From Halobacillus andaensis (GTDB taxonomy: Bacteria; Bacillota; Bacilli; Bacillales; Halobacillaceae), in assembly GCF_014636475.1 (NCBI RefSeq), contig NZ_BMEL01000003.1, positions 434,001-498,000 of the forward strand: a stretch of DNA of 64,000 bases, written 5' to 3'. Below are positions 36,643 to 47,223 of the stretch, in pieces. The translations under genes and the position numbers were made by a program. Numbering within the stretch: position 1 is the first letter of the stretch; each line of letters starts with the position of its first letter. Below the pieces are notes generated by a model. It was not told where the DNA came from and searched no databases. It was given only the letters and a program-made list of their open reading frames with translations.

Positions 36643-38172
36643 TTAGGTTTTATACTCGGTGTGCCCCACTATTCGTTTTAAGGACCAATCAAACGGATCA
36701 CTCGTCAGCCACTTTGAAAGAGCTTCAATATCTTTTGAGAATATTCGATCCTCCGTGATACTCGGTACCACTTCCCTGCCTCTAGCCAACAGTTTTTGAG
36801 CAGCAGAGGAGGCTAAAGCTTCTCCTCGATATTCCAGCGCCTGCATGGCACAAATGAACTCGATGGCCAGCACTTTTTGCGCGTTTAAAATGATTTGATA
36901 AGCATGTCGGGCACCAGTCGTCCCCATGCTGACGTGATCCTCCTGATTGGCGGAAGACGGGATCGAATCGACACTCGCTGGATGAGCAAGTGTTTTATTT
37001 TCCGATACGAGAGAAGCCGCTGCGTACTGCATAATCATTGCACCCGACTGCAGCCCTGGATTTGGACTTAAGAATGCAGGCAGGCTGTTGAGTTGAGGGT
37101 TTACGAGTCGTTCAATCCGGCGCTCGGAGATGTTCGCCATTTCAGCTATGGCTATTTTTAAGAAGTCCATCGCTAAAGCAATTGGCTGTCCGTGAAAATT
37201 GCCTCCTGAGACAACGACATTTCCATCTTCCAAAATAAGCGGGTTATCGGTGGCTGCATTGATTTCGATTTCAAGTTTGTCTTTGACATACGCTACGCTT
37301 TGTCGTGATGCTCCGTGGACTTGAGGAATGCACCGCAGTGAATAGGCATCCTGCACTCGCTTTTCCCCTTGGTGAGTCGTCAGCTTGCTATCGCTCGTTA
37401 GAATTCGTATTCTCTCAGCCACTTCCATTTGCTCCCGATAGCCGCGTACTTTATGGATCTCTGGGTGAAAAGCGTCAATAATACCTTCTAACGCTTCTAG
37501 CGTCATAGCAGCAATCCAGTCACTTTGACAGAGTATCCTCTCCGCTTCGATATAGTTAATAACGCCCATGGCTGTCATTGCTTGAGTGCCGTTAATAAGC
37601 GCAAGCCCTTCCTTTGCTTTTAGTGTAAGAGGGGTGTAACCCAGCTGCTGATACACCTGCTCCGTCGATTTAATCTTCCCCTTATAATGGACCTCGCCTT
37701 CCCCGATAAGCACTAAAGCGAGGTGGGACAGCGGTGCTAAGTCACCTGAAGCTCCTAATGATCCTTGACTTGGCACCACAGGAATGACCCCTTCATTAGC
37801 TAAGTCTCTCAGCCGCTCCACGACGCATGGACGTACACCTGAGAACCCTTTAAGTAATGCATTCAATCGTAAAACCACCATCGCTTTACTTACTTGCTCA
37901 GGAAAAGGATCCCCAAGACCGCAAGCGTGTGACCGTATAAGATGCAGCTGCAAGGCATCGACATCGTGGTTATGGATAAGTACGTCACTGAACTTCCCGA
38001 ATCCGGTGGTAATGCCGTACACTGTTTCTCCTCGAGTCACGATTCCTTCTACGGCTTCTCTGCTTTTTCTCACCCTTTCCATGCTGTCTGTATCTATTTC
38101 AATCGGTTCATTTTCATATATGATGCCCTTCATTTGCTCGAGTGTTAACGTGGAACCGTTTAATTCAATCAT
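36643..38172 (-). CDS. hutH: Histidine ammonia-lyase
   Basis: A 509-residue enzyme converting histidine to urocanate. The [17 protein letters not shown] segment (around 140-156) supplies the Ala-Ser-Gly that forms the MIO cofactor. [10 protein letters not shown] near residue 50 and QEDHVSMG near 407 are also typical. Start ATG 38172 ([13 protein letters not shown]) follows AAAGGAG; the longer opening to 38244 would cross the HutP-controlled terminator. Downstream of hutP, separated from hutUIG. Confidence 0.97.
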   Translation of the reverse strand: MIELNGSTLTLEQMKGIIYENEPIEIDTDSMERVRKSREAVEGIVTRGETVYGITTGFGKFSDVLIHNHDVDALQLHLIRSHACGLGDPFPEQVSKAMVVLRLNALLKGFSGVRPCVVERLRDLANEGVIPVVPSQGSLGASGDLAPLSHLALVLIGEGEVHYKGKIKSTEQVYQQLGYTPLTLKAKEGLALINGTQAMTAMGVINYIEAERILCQSDWIAAMTLEALEGIIDAFHPEIHKVRGYREQMEVAERIRILTSDSKLTTHQGEKRVQDAYSLRCIPQVHGASRQSVAYVKDKLEIEINAATDNPLILEDGNVVVSGGNFHGQPIALAMDFLKIAIAEMANISERRIERLVNPQLNSLPAFLSPNPGLQSGAMIMQYAAASLVSENKTLAHPASVDSIPSSANQEDHVSMGTTGARHAYQIILNAQKVLAIEFICAMQALEYRGEALASSAAQKLLARGREVVPSITEDRIFSKDIEALSKWLTSDPFDWSLKRIVGHTEYKT

Positions 38173-38194
38173 CGTCAGTTTCTCCTTTCTCCAA

Positions 38195-38256
38195 TAAAAA
38201 AGAAGACGACAATGGCATGCGAAATACCATTGCCGCCTCCTCATAACTAATGACTA
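38195..38256 (-). promoter_or_regulatory. HutP-dependent antiterminator site
   Basis: On the minus strand, between hutP and hutH: UAG-UCAU-UAG-UUAU-GAG (38240-38256), three NAG triplets with exact four-base spacers, the known HutP target. It overlaps the base of a strong terminator, GGAGGCGGCAATGG / CCATTGTCGTCTTC plus six T (38195-38241). With histidine and a divalent metal, HutP would bind here and let transcription enter hutH. Confidence 0.88.
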
Positions 38257-38272
38257 TAGGCAGCTTCTTTTT

Positions 38273-38722
38273 TTACCCTATATGGTTGATTCCAAGACCG
38301 AACGTCTCATGCTCGAGCCCTTTCACCGGCGCGCCGATCGTCCCATAAAAAGCAACGGCCAGCCATTCACCTTCATCAAACTTTTCATAAGGTGATCCAC
38401 GTACAACTGCAAAGCGCAGCCCTACCGTTCTCATCATTTCTCCAGCAGCCATCTGCCCGCGCATAACCCCTTCTAATGCTTCTAAAATCGCATGATAAAG
38501 CGCATGCGTTTCGCGATAAAGTTCGTCTGATATTATATGATTTCTTTTCGCCGATGTTTCAACAGCTGAAATGACTTTTTGCATGTTCATGGAACCTGAT
38601 TTTCCACTGCAGTAATCGACGTCCTTTAATTGTTCTGTAAACGGTTTGAGCTCTTCAGGCGTTAAAGAAGCTACAAGCATCGCTAGCTTTCCAATCGAAA
38701 TCTTTTGAGTCATCAGCTTCAC
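38273..38722 (-). CDS. hutP: Hut operon antiterminator protein HutP
   Basis: A 149-residue histidine- and metal-dependent RNA-binding protein, the usual length. It contains [12 protein letters not shown]-like N-terminus, [12 protein letters not shown] and the C-terminal [31 protein letters not shown], which carries the ligand-binding histidines. A HutP RNA site follows in the hutP-hutH gap. A cre box sits 25 bases upstream of its start, so it should be under carbon catabolite repression. Confidence 0.96.
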   Translation of the reverse strand: MKLMTQKISIGKLAMLVASLTPEELKPFTEQLKDVDYCSGKSGSMNMQKVISAVETSAKRNHIISDELYRETHALYHAILEALEGVMRGQMAAGEMMRTVGLRFAVVRGSPYEKFDEGEWLAVAFYGTIGAPVKGLEHETFGLGINHIG

Positions 38723-38746
38723 CTATCCAGTCGTTTCTAATTAAAT

Positions 38747-38760
38747 TGTAAACGTTTTCT
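38747..38760 (-). promoter_or_regulatory. cre box upstream of hutP
   Basis: TGTAAACGTTTTCT on the plus strand matches the CcpA consensus TGWAANCGNTNWCA at 13 of 14 positions. It lies 25 bases before the hutP ATG, placed to block hutPH expression when preferred sugars are present. Confidence 0.75.
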
Positions 38761-38954
38761 CAACGGAAAGTCAACTGCTTAAGAAGAACGTGTTCCAACA
38801 ATGCGTATCTTTTAACCTTATATTTAGATAACAAATTAACTGCCAATCACGCTTCTTTTCTCATCATTAATTATTAAAATATAACTTCATCGTGTTTAGT
38901 TATTTGCTTAAAGTGGAACTAGAAGAACACAATCTTTTAAAAGGAGTGTTACTC

Positions 38955-39260
38955 ATGGCAGAGAAAGATCCTAAGCAAGCGGCAGCGAAAATGAGTGAAG
39001 ATAAAAAAGATGATATTATGCAAAACTTCCAAACGTTTAAAGACTATCTAGGCGACCAAGTTCAAAAAGGCGAGAAACTGGGTCTTGGCGAAGAAGGTTT
39101 AACAAAAGGTGCCAAACGTGTTGGTGACTATTTAGCTAAAAATGAAGAACCTAAAAATCGTGAAGAAAAAGTGCTGAATGAACTGTGGAATGTAGCGAAT
39201 GAAGACGAACGTAAGCATATCGCACACGTTCTCGTTAAATTAACAGATGAAACCAACTAA
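38955..39260 (+). CDS. DUF3243 protein (YmfJ-like)
   Basis: About 101 residues, charged and soluble: MAEKDPKQAAAKM, then FQTFKDYLGDQVQKGEKLGLGEEGLTK and VGDYLAKNEEPKN, the conserved core of DUF3243. Function unknown. The ATG at 38955 follows AAAAGGAG at a good distance; an opening to 38892 lacks a site. It lies between the two hut units on the opposite strand. Confidence 0.88.
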   Translation: MAEKDPKQAAAKMSEDKKDDIMQNFQTFKDYLGDQVQKGEKLGLGEEGLTKGAKRVGDYLAKNEEPKNREEKVLNELWNVANEDERKHIAHVLVKLTDETN

Positions 39261-39268
39261 AAGATGGA

Positions 39269-39308
39269 AGCCTAGGTTCTTAACAAAAGAATCTAGGCTA
39301 TTTTTTTA
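39269..39308 (+). terminator. Terminator after DUF3243 gene
   Basis: AGCCTAGGTTCTT / AGAATCTAGGCT stem followed by ATTTTTTT; overlaps the end of the convergent hutG gene. Confidence 0.9.
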
Positions 39309-40304
39309 TTCATCTTCGCTCCTCCTACAATAACCCGTCAAAAATGACAGCATAACGTGTACAGCGCTTTTCACTGCCATGTCCCCTACATCTTTACGCG
39401 GGTCCAGACAAACGATATCCATCGCTTTCACCTTTGGGTGTTCACCTGCAATTTGAACAGCATCAAACAATTCATGGGTATACATTCCTCCAGGCGTCGC
39501 AGCTGGAGCAGCCGGGTTTTGCGTGATATCAAGCACATCCATGTCGACAGTTACATAAATCGTATCGACCTCAGACTCCAACTTCTTCAGTGCCTCATTG
39601 ACGACCGAATTCATCCCCTGTTTTCTTGCTTTTTTCATCGTTGTATAGCAGACACCGTGCTTATCAGCATAGTCTCTTAATGCTCTCGAATTAAAAAATC
39701 CATGCAGACCAATGTTGTGTACGTGTTTCCCCTTGATCGTTTCACTTTCAATTAAGTTCCGAATGGGTGTTCCATTAGCCGGACCTAGTTCTTTTAGATC
39801 GCGTAAGTCAAAATGAGTATCAAACTGCAAAATACCAATGCGTTCGTCGGGGTGGATCTGCTTCCAGCCTTTAATGAGCATCGCTGTAATCGAATGGTCC
39901 CCTCCCATCATAATAGGCAAAGTATGAGGGTGGTACGTGCGTAGGGAAGCCATGGCTTCTTTAATATTCTCATGCGTTTGGAGAATATCAGTTGTGTGCT
40001 GCTTTACATTTCCGAGATCCAGCACCTTCAGTACAGACAAATCCAAATCTTCATCTAAATTGTACGTCTCAAACGACTTCCAAGCTCGACGCATCACTTC
40101 AGGGTTTTCACACGCAGCCGATGTACTGATCGATGATTTTGACAACGGCACTCCTAATAGCGTGACGTCGTACCCTGACCAATCCGGCACCTTATCCCCT
40201 AAAGTTTCAATCCATTCATGCACCTTTAGATCACTTTTTTTATTGGTCTGCTTCGACCAAATCATATCAGGACGATCAAGCATTGGATAAGGGTAATCCG
40301 TCAT
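39306..40304 (-). CDS. hutG: Formimidoylglutamase (arginase family)
   Basis: A 332-residue ureohydrolase splitting formiminoglutamate to glutamate and formamide. Metal-binding motifs are intact: GGDHSITA (His), QFDTHFDLR (Asp-His-Asp type) and TVDMDVLD (two Asp). It overlaps hutI by 4 bp (ATGA), so hutU-hutI-hutG form one unit. Assignment to HutG, not agmatinase, rests on the operon. Confidence 0.93.
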   Translation of the reverse strand: MTDYPYPMLDRPDMIWSKQTNKKSDLKVHEWIETLGDKVPDWSGYDVTLLGVPLSKSSISTSAACENPEVMRRAWKSFETYNLDEDLDLSVLKVLDLGNVKQHTTDILQTHENIKEAMASLRTYHPHTLPIMMGGDHSITAMLIKGWKQIHPDERIGILQFDTHFDLRDLKELGPANGTPIRNLIESETIKGKHVHNIGLHGFFNSRALRDYADKHGVCYTTMKKARKQGMNSVVNEALKKLESEVDTIYVTVDMDVLDITQNPAAPAATPGGMYTHELFDAVQIAGEHPKVKAMDIVCLDPRKDVGDMAVKSAVHVMLSFLTGYCRRSEDE

Positions 40305-41563
40305 TGCAGCTGTCCTCCCTTAACTACGAGCTTTCCTGCTTTTATCACAGTATCTACATGATTCATTCCATATTGATACGAAAGAGTCAAGTAATTCGGG
40401 ACGTTAAAAATGGTAATGTCCGCTTTCTTACCAGCCTCCAGGCTTCCAGCTTCATCTGCACAACCAATGGCGTAAGCCGCATTGATCGTCGTCGCTGTTA
40501 AAACTTCTTCAGGCGTCATCCCCATTTTCAAACAGCCCAAGTTCATAATAAACGGTAATGAAATCGTCGGTGAAGAACCTGGATTGGCATCTGTGGACAG
40601 CGCGACGGCTACTCCAGCATCGATCATTTTCCTCGCCTCGGCAAATTCAGCCATTAAGAAAAAGGCGGTGCCGGGCAACAGCACACCGATCACCCCTGTT
40701 TCTGCCAAATCTTTGATTCCTTGTTCAGATGCTTTTAACAAATGGTCGGCTGAGATGGCGCCAATGGAAGCGGCTAGTTCTGCTCCGCCATACGGCTCTA
40801 TTTCATCCGCATGTATTTTCGGAATTAAACCGTGCTTTTTCCCTGCTTCTAAGATTCTCCTTGACTGTTCAGGCGTGAAAACTCCTCGTTCACAAAATAC
40901 ATCGTTAAAGGAAGCTAATTTCTTTTTCGCCACTTCTGGAATCATTTCTTGTATCACCCGCTCCACGAATAGTTCAGGTTTTTCTTTTTCAGCGATCGGT
41001 ATCGCATGAGCTCCCATAAAAGTGGAGATAAGATCGACGGCATGTTCTTGCTGAAGCTTTTGAACAACTTCAAGCTGCTTTAACTCATGCTCAAGCGTCA
41101 ATCCATAGCCGCTTTTCGCTTCCACAGTAGTCACGCCATGCAGCAAAAATTGGTCAAGCCGTTTCTTCGATTGCTCATAAAGCTCTTCGTGTGTCGCTGC
41201 TTGCGTGGCACGTGTAGTGGCGTGAATGCCGCCGCCTGCTTCCATAATCTCCATATACGTTTTTCCTTTTAGCCGCATGGCGTATTCATTCTCTCTCGTT
41301 CCTGAGTGCACGAGGTGGGTGTGTGGATCGATTAATCCCGGGGTCACAACTTTCCCACTGGCATCTATGTGATGGTCGGCTTTATAGGCTGAACAAATCT
41401 CTTGATCATTACCTACGGCCACAATTTTTCCATTTTCCATAAAAACGGCTCCATTTTCAATAATGTCTAGTTCAGACATGGCATCTTTCGTTGCTGGTTT
41501 ATCTTTATGTCCCTTCATCGTAACGACTTGGGCAGCATTTGTAATAAGTAAGGTCTCGGTCAT
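40301..41563 (-). CDS. hutI: Imidazolonepropionase
   Basis: A 420-residue amidohydrolase opening the imidazolone ring to formiminoglutamate. Metal ligands are in [13 protein letters not shown] (HxH), [10 protein letters not shown] (His) and [13 protein letters not shown] (Asp). [15 protein letters not shown] is characteristic of HutI. Overlaps hutG and hutU by 4 bp each. Confidence 0.97.
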   Translation of the reverse strand: MTETLLITNAAQVVTMKGHKDKPATKDAMSELDIIENGAVFMENGKIVAVGNDQEICSAYKADHHIDASGKVVTPGLIDPHTHLVHSGTRENEYAMRLKGKTYMEIMEAGGGIHATTRATQAATHEELYEQSKKRLDQFLLHGVTTVEAKSGYGLTLEHELKQLEVVQKLQQEHAVDLISTFMGAHAIPIAEKEKPELFVERVIQEMIPEVAKKKLASFNDVFCERGVFTPEQSRRILEAGKKHGLIPKIHADEIEPYGGAELAASIGAISADHLLKASEQGIKDLAETGVIGVLLPGTAFFLMAEFAEARKMIDAGVAVALSTDANPGSSPTISLPFIMNLGCLKMGMTPEEVLTATTINAAYAIGCADEAGSLEAGKKADITIFNVPNYLTLSYQYGMNHVDTVIKAGKLVVKGGQLQ

Positions 41564-43242
41564 CGTGTCTCCCTCCTCACCCTTTTAAGCATCGGGATTT
41601 GAATTCCTTTGTTACGTGCTGTCTTCTCAGCAAGGTCATAACCGGCATCGACATGGCGGGCCACTCCCATCCCTGGATCAGACGTTAATACACGCTCCAA
41701 TCGCTGCTCGGCATCCTTTGTTCCATCGGCCACAATGACCATTCCCGCGTGCAGGGAATACCCCATACCAACACCCCCGCCGTGGTGCACACTCACCCAG
41801 CTGGCTCCTCCGACACTGTTGATCATTGCATTTAAAATCGGCCAGTCCGCGACAGCGTCACTGCCGTCTTTCATCGATTCTGTCTCGCGATTCGGCGAGG
41901 CCACTGATCCTGAGTCAAGATGATCACGGCCGATTACGATCGGAGCACTGAGTTCCCCATTTGCCACCATGTCATTAATGATTTTTCCAAATCGTGCTCG
42001 TTCCCCATACCCAAGCCAGCAAATACGTGCAGGGAGTCCTTGAAAGGTAATTTTTTCACGTGCCATCCGGATCCAGTTACACAAATGTTTATTCTCGCTA
42101 AACTCACGTAAAATCACTTCATCCGTTTTATAAATATCTTCAGGATCGCCTGACAGCGCCACCCAGCGAAAAGGTCCTTTTCCTTCACAAAACTGCGGAC
42201 GAATATACGCTGGAACGAAGCCTGGAAAATCAAAGGCATCCGCCACCCCCTCATCCTTAGCAACTTGGCGAATGTTGTTGCCATAATCAAATGTTACGGC
42301 ACCGTGCTGCTGCATCTGCAGCATCGCTTTAACGTGGGCGGCAATGCTTTGTTTGGATTGCTTTGTGTACTCACTCGCATTCGATTGGCGCAGATGCTCG
42401 GCTTGCTGAAGCGTCAGACCAACTGGTACGTATCCGTTCAGCGGATCGTGTGCTGAGGTTTGATCCGTTAATACGTCTGGAATAAAACCTTTTGCGATCA
42501 TTTCAGGCAACAGTTCCGCCGCATTTCCAAACAATCCGATGGAAAGAGCTTTTTCTTGATCACCTGCTTCTTGCGCTAATCGAATAGCCTCCTCTAAGCT
42601 TTCAGTGGAAGTATCTAAGTATTTCGTATCGATACGCCGCTGAATACGCCGTGGATCTACTTCAACCGCAATGCATACTCCTCCGTTTAAGGTCACCGCC
42701 AGCGGCTGAGCTCCCCCCATGCCGCCAAGTCCTGCGGTTAAGGTGATTGTTCCTTTCAAGCTGCCTTGAAAGTGCTGTTTGGCACATTCAGCGAACGTTT
42801 CATATGTCCCTTGCACAATGCCCTGGCTGCCGATATAAATCCAGCTTCCTGCCGTCATTTGGCCATACATCATCAACCCTTTTTGATCAAGCTCATGAAA
42901 GTGATCCCAATTCGCCCATGCAGGTACGAGATTTGAATTTGCAATCAGTACCTTAGGCGCATCCTTGTGTGAAGGAAATACGGCAACCGGCTTACCTGAT
43001 TGAATAAGTAATGTTTCTTCTTCATCAAGGTTTTTTAGTGATTCAACGATGGCATCAAAGCATTCCCAATTGCGTGCGGCTTTCCCAATGCCGCCATAAA
43101 CGACGAGTTCTTCAGGATTCTCCGCTACATCAGGGTGTAAGTTATTGCTCAGCATACGCAACGCTGCTTCTTGGATCCAGCCTTTTGTATGCAGTTTAGT
43201 TCCACGATATTGTGTTACTTTTCTTGAGTGTGCTTCCCCCAT
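41560..43242 (-). CDS. hutU: Urocanate hydratase
   Basis: About 560 residues, NAD+-dependent, adding water to urocanate to give imidazolone propionate. It has the NAD-binding [12 protein letters not shown] and the active-site stretch [15 protein letters not shown] with its cysteine. I choose ATG 43242 ([12 protein letters not shown]) behind AGAGGGGAAG; an in-frame ATG at 43266 is also possible. First gene of hutUIG, with a cre box upstream and no HutP site. Confidence 0.96.
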   Translation of the reverse strand: MGEAHSRKVTQYRGTKLHTKGWIQEAALRMLSNNLHPDVAENPEELVVYGGIGKAARNWECFDAIVESLKNLDEEETLLIQSGKPVAVFPSHKDAPKVLIANSNLVPAWANWDHFHELDQKGLMMYGQMTAGSWIYIGSQGIVQGTYETFAECAKQHFQGSLKGTITLTAGLGGMGGAQPLAVTLNGGVCIAVEVDPRRIQRRIDTKYLDTSTESLEEAIRLAQEAGDQEKALSIGLFGNAAELLPEMIAKGFIPDVLTDQTSAHDPLNGYVPVGLTLQQAEHLRQSNASEYTKQSKQSIAAHVKAMLQMQQHGAVTFDYGNNIRQVAKDEGVADAFDFPGFVPAYIRPQFCEGKGPFRWVALSGDPEDIYKTDEVILREFSENKHLCNWIRMAREKITFQGLPARICWLGYGERARFGKIINDMVANGELSAPIVIGRDHLDSGSVASPNRETESMKDGSDAVADWPILNAMINSVGGASWVSVHHGGGVGMGYSLHAGMVIVADGTKDAEQRLERVLTSDPGMGVARHVDAGYDLAEKTARNKGIQIPMLKRVRRETR

Positions 43243-43305
43243 GTCATCTTCCCCTCTCGTTTTCATTCATAAAAGAACAGCTCGTAAGGTATTCCACTTT
43301 TTTAG

Positions 43306-43319
43306 TGAAAGCGCTTACT
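43306..43319 (-). promoter_or_regulatory. cre box upstream of hutU
   Basis: TGAAAGCGCTTACT matches the CcpA consensus TGWAANCGNTNWCA at 13 of 14 positions and is almost palindromic. It is 64 bases upstream of the chosen hutU start, so hutUIG should be repressed by CcpA independently of hutPH. Confidence 0.8.
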
Positions 43320-43365
43320 TTTATTGTAAAGTATTTTCTAAGAAAAATCGAAAGGAGAAAAAATA

Positions 43366-43502
43366 GAGGCCGGGTCAAAACCGAATAAAGCATAAAACCA
43401 TCCGAACGATTCTGAAGAAATCAGTTCGGATGATTTATGTTAAAGAGAAATCACACCATCGCTCCGTCAAAATACTCCGCTTTCCGTGGGCATGGCCTCA
43501 GT
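43366..43502 (+). repeat. Dispersed hairpin repeat, copy C
   Basis: GAGGCCGGGTCAAAACCGAA, then a hairpin (CCATCCGAACGATTCTG / GAAATCAGTTCGGATGATT), TATGTTAAAGAGAAATCACA, and CATCGCTCCGTCAAAATACTC, continuing into GCTTTCCGTGGGCATGGCCTC, the sequence type seen also at 63474-63496. It is between hutU (start) and the deacetylase (stop). Confidence 0.9.
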
Positions 43503-43535
43503 GAGACTGCTGCAAAAGTCTGCCCAGCTAAATAC

Positions 43536-44729
43536 TCAAACGTTTGGTATGGTCAATTGCTGGCCAACCCTTATTAAGCTTGGGTTTGAGAGGTTATTAG
43601 CTGCTGCGATCTTCTGTACAGTGGTGCCGTAACGAAGAGCAATGCTATAAAGGGTATCTCCCGTTTTCACCGTATAGGTTGTCTGTGCTGGAGGAGGCGT
43701 CGATCCACCGGGCAGCACTAGAACTTGACCGATGCGGATGAGGCTCGGATTACTTAATTGATTGATAGAAACGAGCTCGCTTACGGTCGTTTGATTTAAT
43801 CGTGCGATACTATAAAGTGTGTCTCCAGCTTTTACCGTATACGTCTTGGAACCGCTTGGAGGTGATCCAGTCGTTTGGCCAGGAATTTTAAGGACTTGGC
43901 CGATACGAATCACATTTGCATTCGATAGTTGATTTTCTGAGACGAGTTTGGACACAGTCGTATTGTACTTGCGAGCAAGGCTGTAAAGCGTATCCCCTGC
44001 TTTCACAGTATACGTTCCAGATGCAGAGGAAGGTTTGCCGCTTAACAGGTCAGAGACCGTAACAAATTGATACCCTTGATCCTTCAAGCTTGTAATGATA
44101 CCCGGCAAGGCTCCCGGCGTACCCGAAGCCCCCGCTCCTGTATGCATTAAAACAATGGATCCAGGTACTATATTATTCAACACTCTGCCTCTAATGTCAG
44201 CAGCTGAATTCCCTTTCCAATCGACGGTATCAATGTTCCAGTGAATGGTGTGCGTATAGCCGGCATTTCCAACTGCTGTAAGGACAGAGGAATTAACCGA
44301 GCCAAAAGGCGCTCGAAAAATAGGCTTTGTGGATTGCCCCGTTGTGCTTTGAATGATGGCCTCTGTTCGATCAAGCTCGTCCTTTATTTGAGCAGACGTC
44401 AGCTTTGTGAAATCAGGATGAGTATACGAGTGGTTTCCAAGTTCGTGTCCTTTTGAAGCAATCTGTTTAATTTTTTGAGGATGATGGTTTGTGCCTGCAC
44501 CAGTGAGAAAGAAAGTAGCTTTGACGTTATAAGTGGACAACGTTTGAAGAATGGTCTCAACATTTGTTCCATCAGCCCCATCATCAAAGGTCAGGGCTAC
44601 GACTTTACTCGACGTATTTCCTTTCGTTACAAACTGGGAGCTGGCAGCTTCTGCTTGAGGGGAGAAGGATAGGAAGGAAGCAAGAAACAGAAAGAAGATA
44701 ACACTAATCAACAGCCATTTTGTTTTCAT
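43536..44729 (-). CDS. Secreted polysaccharide deacetylase with three LysM domains
   Basis: A 397-residue secreted protein. Signal peptide (to about AEAA, residue 29), then a NodB-type carbohydrate esterase 4 domain with [11 protein letters not shown] (catalytic Asp and metal Asp), [13 protein letters not shown] (two metal His), FRAPFGSVN and a late VLMHTG. Three LysM repeats follow, each [12 protein letters not shown]-like, separated by Ser/Thr/Gly/Pro linkers. It probably deacetylates peptidoglycan or chitin-like polymer while bound to the wall. Start ATG 44729 follows GAGGTGAG. Confidence 0.94.
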   Translation of the reverse strand: MKTKWLLISVIFFLFLASFLSFSPQAEAASSQFVTKGNTSSKVVALTFDDGADGTNVETILQTLSTYNVKATFFLTGAGTNHHPQKIKQIASKGHELGNHSYTHPDFTKLTSAQIKDELDRTEAIIQSTTGQSTKPIFRAPFGSVNSSVLTAVGNAGYTHTIHWNIDTVDWKGNSAADIRGRVLNNIVPGSIVLMHTGAGASGTPGALPGIITSLKDQGYQFVTVSDLLSGKPSSASGTYTVKAGDTLYSLARKYNTTVSKLVSENQLSNANVIRIGQVLKIPGQTTGSPPSGSKTYTVKAGDTLYSIARLNQTTVSELVSINQLSNPSLIRIGQVLVLPGGSTPPPAQTTYTVKTGDTLYSIALRYGTTVQKIAAANNLSNPSLIRVGQQLTIPNV

Positions 44730-45137
44730 TATACTCACCTCTTTTTTAGTATGCTAAAGAAACTAGCATATGTATAAGAGTCTAGAAGTGAGTGAACTGA
44801 CAATAAGACTGAAAATTCGATCATTTATAAGTCTATTATACTTCTTTTTTAGTAGATAAGGTAGAAAAACTTCAGTTAAAATTTACTATTCATGCTGTAC
44901 AAGAGGTTTTGGCGGATGAATCGATCGCACTTGCTTAATAAGCTATTAAAAAAGCTCTGCTGATTTCGTCAGCAAAGCTTTTTCAGCTTGTAGAGATCAG
45001 GGATTTCCTCGTGTTCCTCACTTCCCTCTGCTATAAATAATGGCCCACTTTTCTTTTCGCCTAAAGGTTGAACCACGTTACTTAGTTGATTTATTCAATC
45101 GCACAAAAAAAGTCCGCTGGAAAAAATTCCAGCAGAC
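44730..45137. other. Intergenic region, no convincing gene
   Basis: About 400 bases. A terminator-like hairpin AAAGCTCTGCTGA / TCAGCAAAGCTTTTT is at 44948-44983. Before it, a 35-codon frame without a start codon ends VLADESIALA and may be a remnant. A second hairpin at 45105-45139 terminates the endonuclease gene. Confidence 0.5.
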
Positions 45138-45139
45138 TT
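45105..45139 (-). terminator. Terminator of endonuclease I gene
   Basis: On the minus strand AAGTCTGCTGG / CCAGCGGACTT with seven T after it, overlapping the stop codon of the endonuclease gene. Confidence 0.9.
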
Positions 45140-46013
45140 AGCAAAGGGATGAGAGGTCCTGTTTAATCAACCGACTCATTTGCTTTGGATAATCAATAAA
45201 CGGGTTGCGATTTTCCTGTATGGTATAAATTCCTTGGTTGCGGTGGAGCTCATAGAGATCTGGCGGTTCTTGATCATGCCATTTCAACAATAGTTCAACA
45301 TCCACTCTTTTCTTATAGGTTGTTTCTATTATATCCGGATATCTTAGGAAAAAGTATAGCATGGCCCTTGCCACAGCCCCTTTCCCATGTTCGGGCTCAA
45401 ACCTTTCACCCTCCGCTTTTCCGCACTGCTCTTCAATCCGATTGGCTTCCACCTGATTCTCTGGGTAATCTTTAAAATCATAATAAGGGTAATTGCTGCG
45501 AATGGAATTACACACTGGCTCGCACGTAAACAAATGATGAAGGTCCCCGCGCATCGGTTCTTTCCCTTCAAACCAAGATTGAGGTACGACATGTTCACAA
45601 TTGAATTTAAGTTTTCGCATGATCGTCCACACGTCATGATCTGAAGATTCTATTTCCGCTTTACGCCGTAAAGTTGTTTCGAAATCCTCTTTCATAACTT
45701 CTTTCACGTCTCGGTTTTTCCCGGAATAAATATTCCTTAGTTGAAAATCTGGACGTAGATCCACCCATGGGTAGACGTATTGAACGGGATCATACTTTAC
45801 TTGACTGGTATGAGTTTCTTGCACCAGTCTTTTGATTTTCCTTAATTCGTCCGGATGATCAAACTCAATTTCTTGATAATAGGTTTTAAGGTCGTCCTTA
45901 TTTTGCTCTTCGTCAAAATATTTTGTTTCTCCCTGCTTCAATTCAGCAATTGTACCTTCTATGGACTTAAATATGAAGTTAAGTTTCTGTTCATTTTCTA
46001 TAGCTGAGTACAA
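45138..46013 (-). CDS. Endonuclease I family nuclease
   Basis: A 291-residue protein with the His-Me finger core of the EndA/NucM/Bsn family: KFNCEHVVPQSWF and DLHHLFTCEPVCNSIRSNYPYYDF. It lacks a signal peptide, unlike secreted relatives such as B. subtilis YurI, and has an added N-terminal helical region of about 90 residues. Probably cleaves DNA or RNA with a Mg2+ ion; a role in DNA defence or repair cannot be told. Confidence 0.87.
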   Translation of the reverse strand: MYSAIENEQKLNFIFKSIEGTIAELKQGETKYFDEEQNKDDLKTYYQEIEFDHPDELRKIKRLVQETHTSQVKYDPVQYVYPWVDLRPDFQLRNIYSGKNRDVKEVMKEDFETTLRRKAEIESSDHDVWTIMRKLKFNCEHVVPQSWFEGKEPMRGDLHHLFTCEPVCNSIRSNYPYYDFKDYPENQVEANRIEEQCGKAEGERFEPEHGKGAVARAMLYFFLRYPDIIETTYKKRVDVELLLKWHDQEPPDLYELHRNQGIYTIQENRNPFIDYPKQMSRLIKQDLSSLC

Positions 46014-46336
46014 GCTTGGTTTCGAGTCGATAAGCTCATCTCCCTTGCTGTTCGTTTGTAAGTATTATAAATTCTTTTTCACCAAAATAAAAACCCCTAA
46101 TATTGGAGTTTTCTTAAACACAAACAGCGTATAATTTATCAATCTGAAAACCCAGGCAGCATATTTCCCAGGAAATCTTATTTTCAGCCAATAATCGTCA
46201 ATTTCTTCCTGCTTTTTCGATTCTTTATGCGTTCTTTTTAGTAAAGTAGATTATTATAAGAAAAGGAAGAAGAAAACGTATGGGTAGATTCCATAGAGAA
46301 GTGATTATTTTGAGTCTGAATCCGTTTATGCCCTTC
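46014..46336. other. Intergenic region, nothing assigned
   Basis: About 320 AT-rich bases between two minus-strand genes. I see no gene, repeat or strong terminator; it must hold the promoter of the endonuclease gene and the end of other transcripts. Confidence 0.4.
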
Positions 46337-47068
46337 TTAACGAAACCATTCCACTAATCCAATCATACTAAGGAGCCCCAGCAAAAAAGAAAATGTCGCC
46401 CATCGTTCATACCCATGCCCATGAGTTTCAGGGATCAACTCTTTGTACACGATAAACAGCATCGCTCCGGCAGCAAACGCCAGTCCATAAGGAACTAGAA
46501 ACAAAGCAACGTTTACTAAACTAAATCCAATCAGACTTGCGATGAATTCAATCACACCCGTGATCCCAGCCAATAATACAGCTGCTCCTCTATGTACGTT
46601 TTGGTGCACCAAAAATAATGCGACAAGAAAGCCTTCCGGGGCGTTTTGAAGCCCCATCGAAAGTGCAACTACAAGTCCCAGATTCTCCACTTCACTTGCT
46701 AGACTTGCCCCTACTGATAATCCTTCTGGAATGTTATGCAGCGTCATAGCGGCGACCATCATCATGGATTGCGAAGGTACGAGGACGCCCGTTCGATTAT
46801 GCTCAATATCAACATGAGGAATAAAGTATTCTAATAGATTGAGGAGCAATGCCCCAGCCAGCACACCAAAACAAAGCACAAAGAGATTCGTTAGCTTGAG
46901 TGATGCAGGGATTAACCCATACGTTGACGCAGCCACCATAATCCCTGCTGTATAGGCAAGTATACTATCCATTCGTCGATGAGAGATTCCCTGGATAAAA
47001 AAGACAGGGAGTGCTCCTGCACATGTCGTAAGAGCACACAGCATCATAACCAGCAGATTCCATTCCAT
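46337..47068 (-). CDS. ZIP-family divalent metal transporter
   Basis: A 243-residue membrane protein with 8 or so spans. HNIPEGLSVG and the second NAPEGFLVA are the two conserved metal-site motifs of ZIP transporters, with YKELIPETHGHG near the end. It imports zinc, iron or manganese in most cases; direction and metal are not shown by the sequence. Confidence 0.9.
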   Translation of the reverse strand: MEWNLLVMMLCALTTCAGALPVFFIQGISHRRMDSILAYTAGIMVAASTYGLIPASLKLTNLFVLCFGVLAGALLLNLLEYFIPHVDIEHNRTGVLVPSQSMMMVAAMTLHNIPEGLSVGASLASEVENLGLVVALSMGLQNAPEGFLVALFLVHQNVHRGAAVLLAGITGVIEFIASLIGFSLVNVALFLVPYGLAFAAGAMLFIVYKELIPETHGHGYERWATFSFLLGLLSMIGLVEWFR

Positions 47069-47223
47069 TCGAAGCCTCCTGAAGAGAAAAGTAAAAGGTA
47101 ACGTTCCATTTTCTCTTCACTATATGTACAAGCTTCTTAGAAAAGACTCACCCTAAGGAAATCTGTTTCTCTCACTAAAAAGAGCCTTTCCCTTCGTTTA
47201 AAGGAGGAAAAAGCTCTAAAAAG

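Noticed and set aside
44836-44937. 35-codon frame ending VLADESIALA, possible transposase remnant
   Set aside because: No start codon, no ribosome site, and too short for any confident match.
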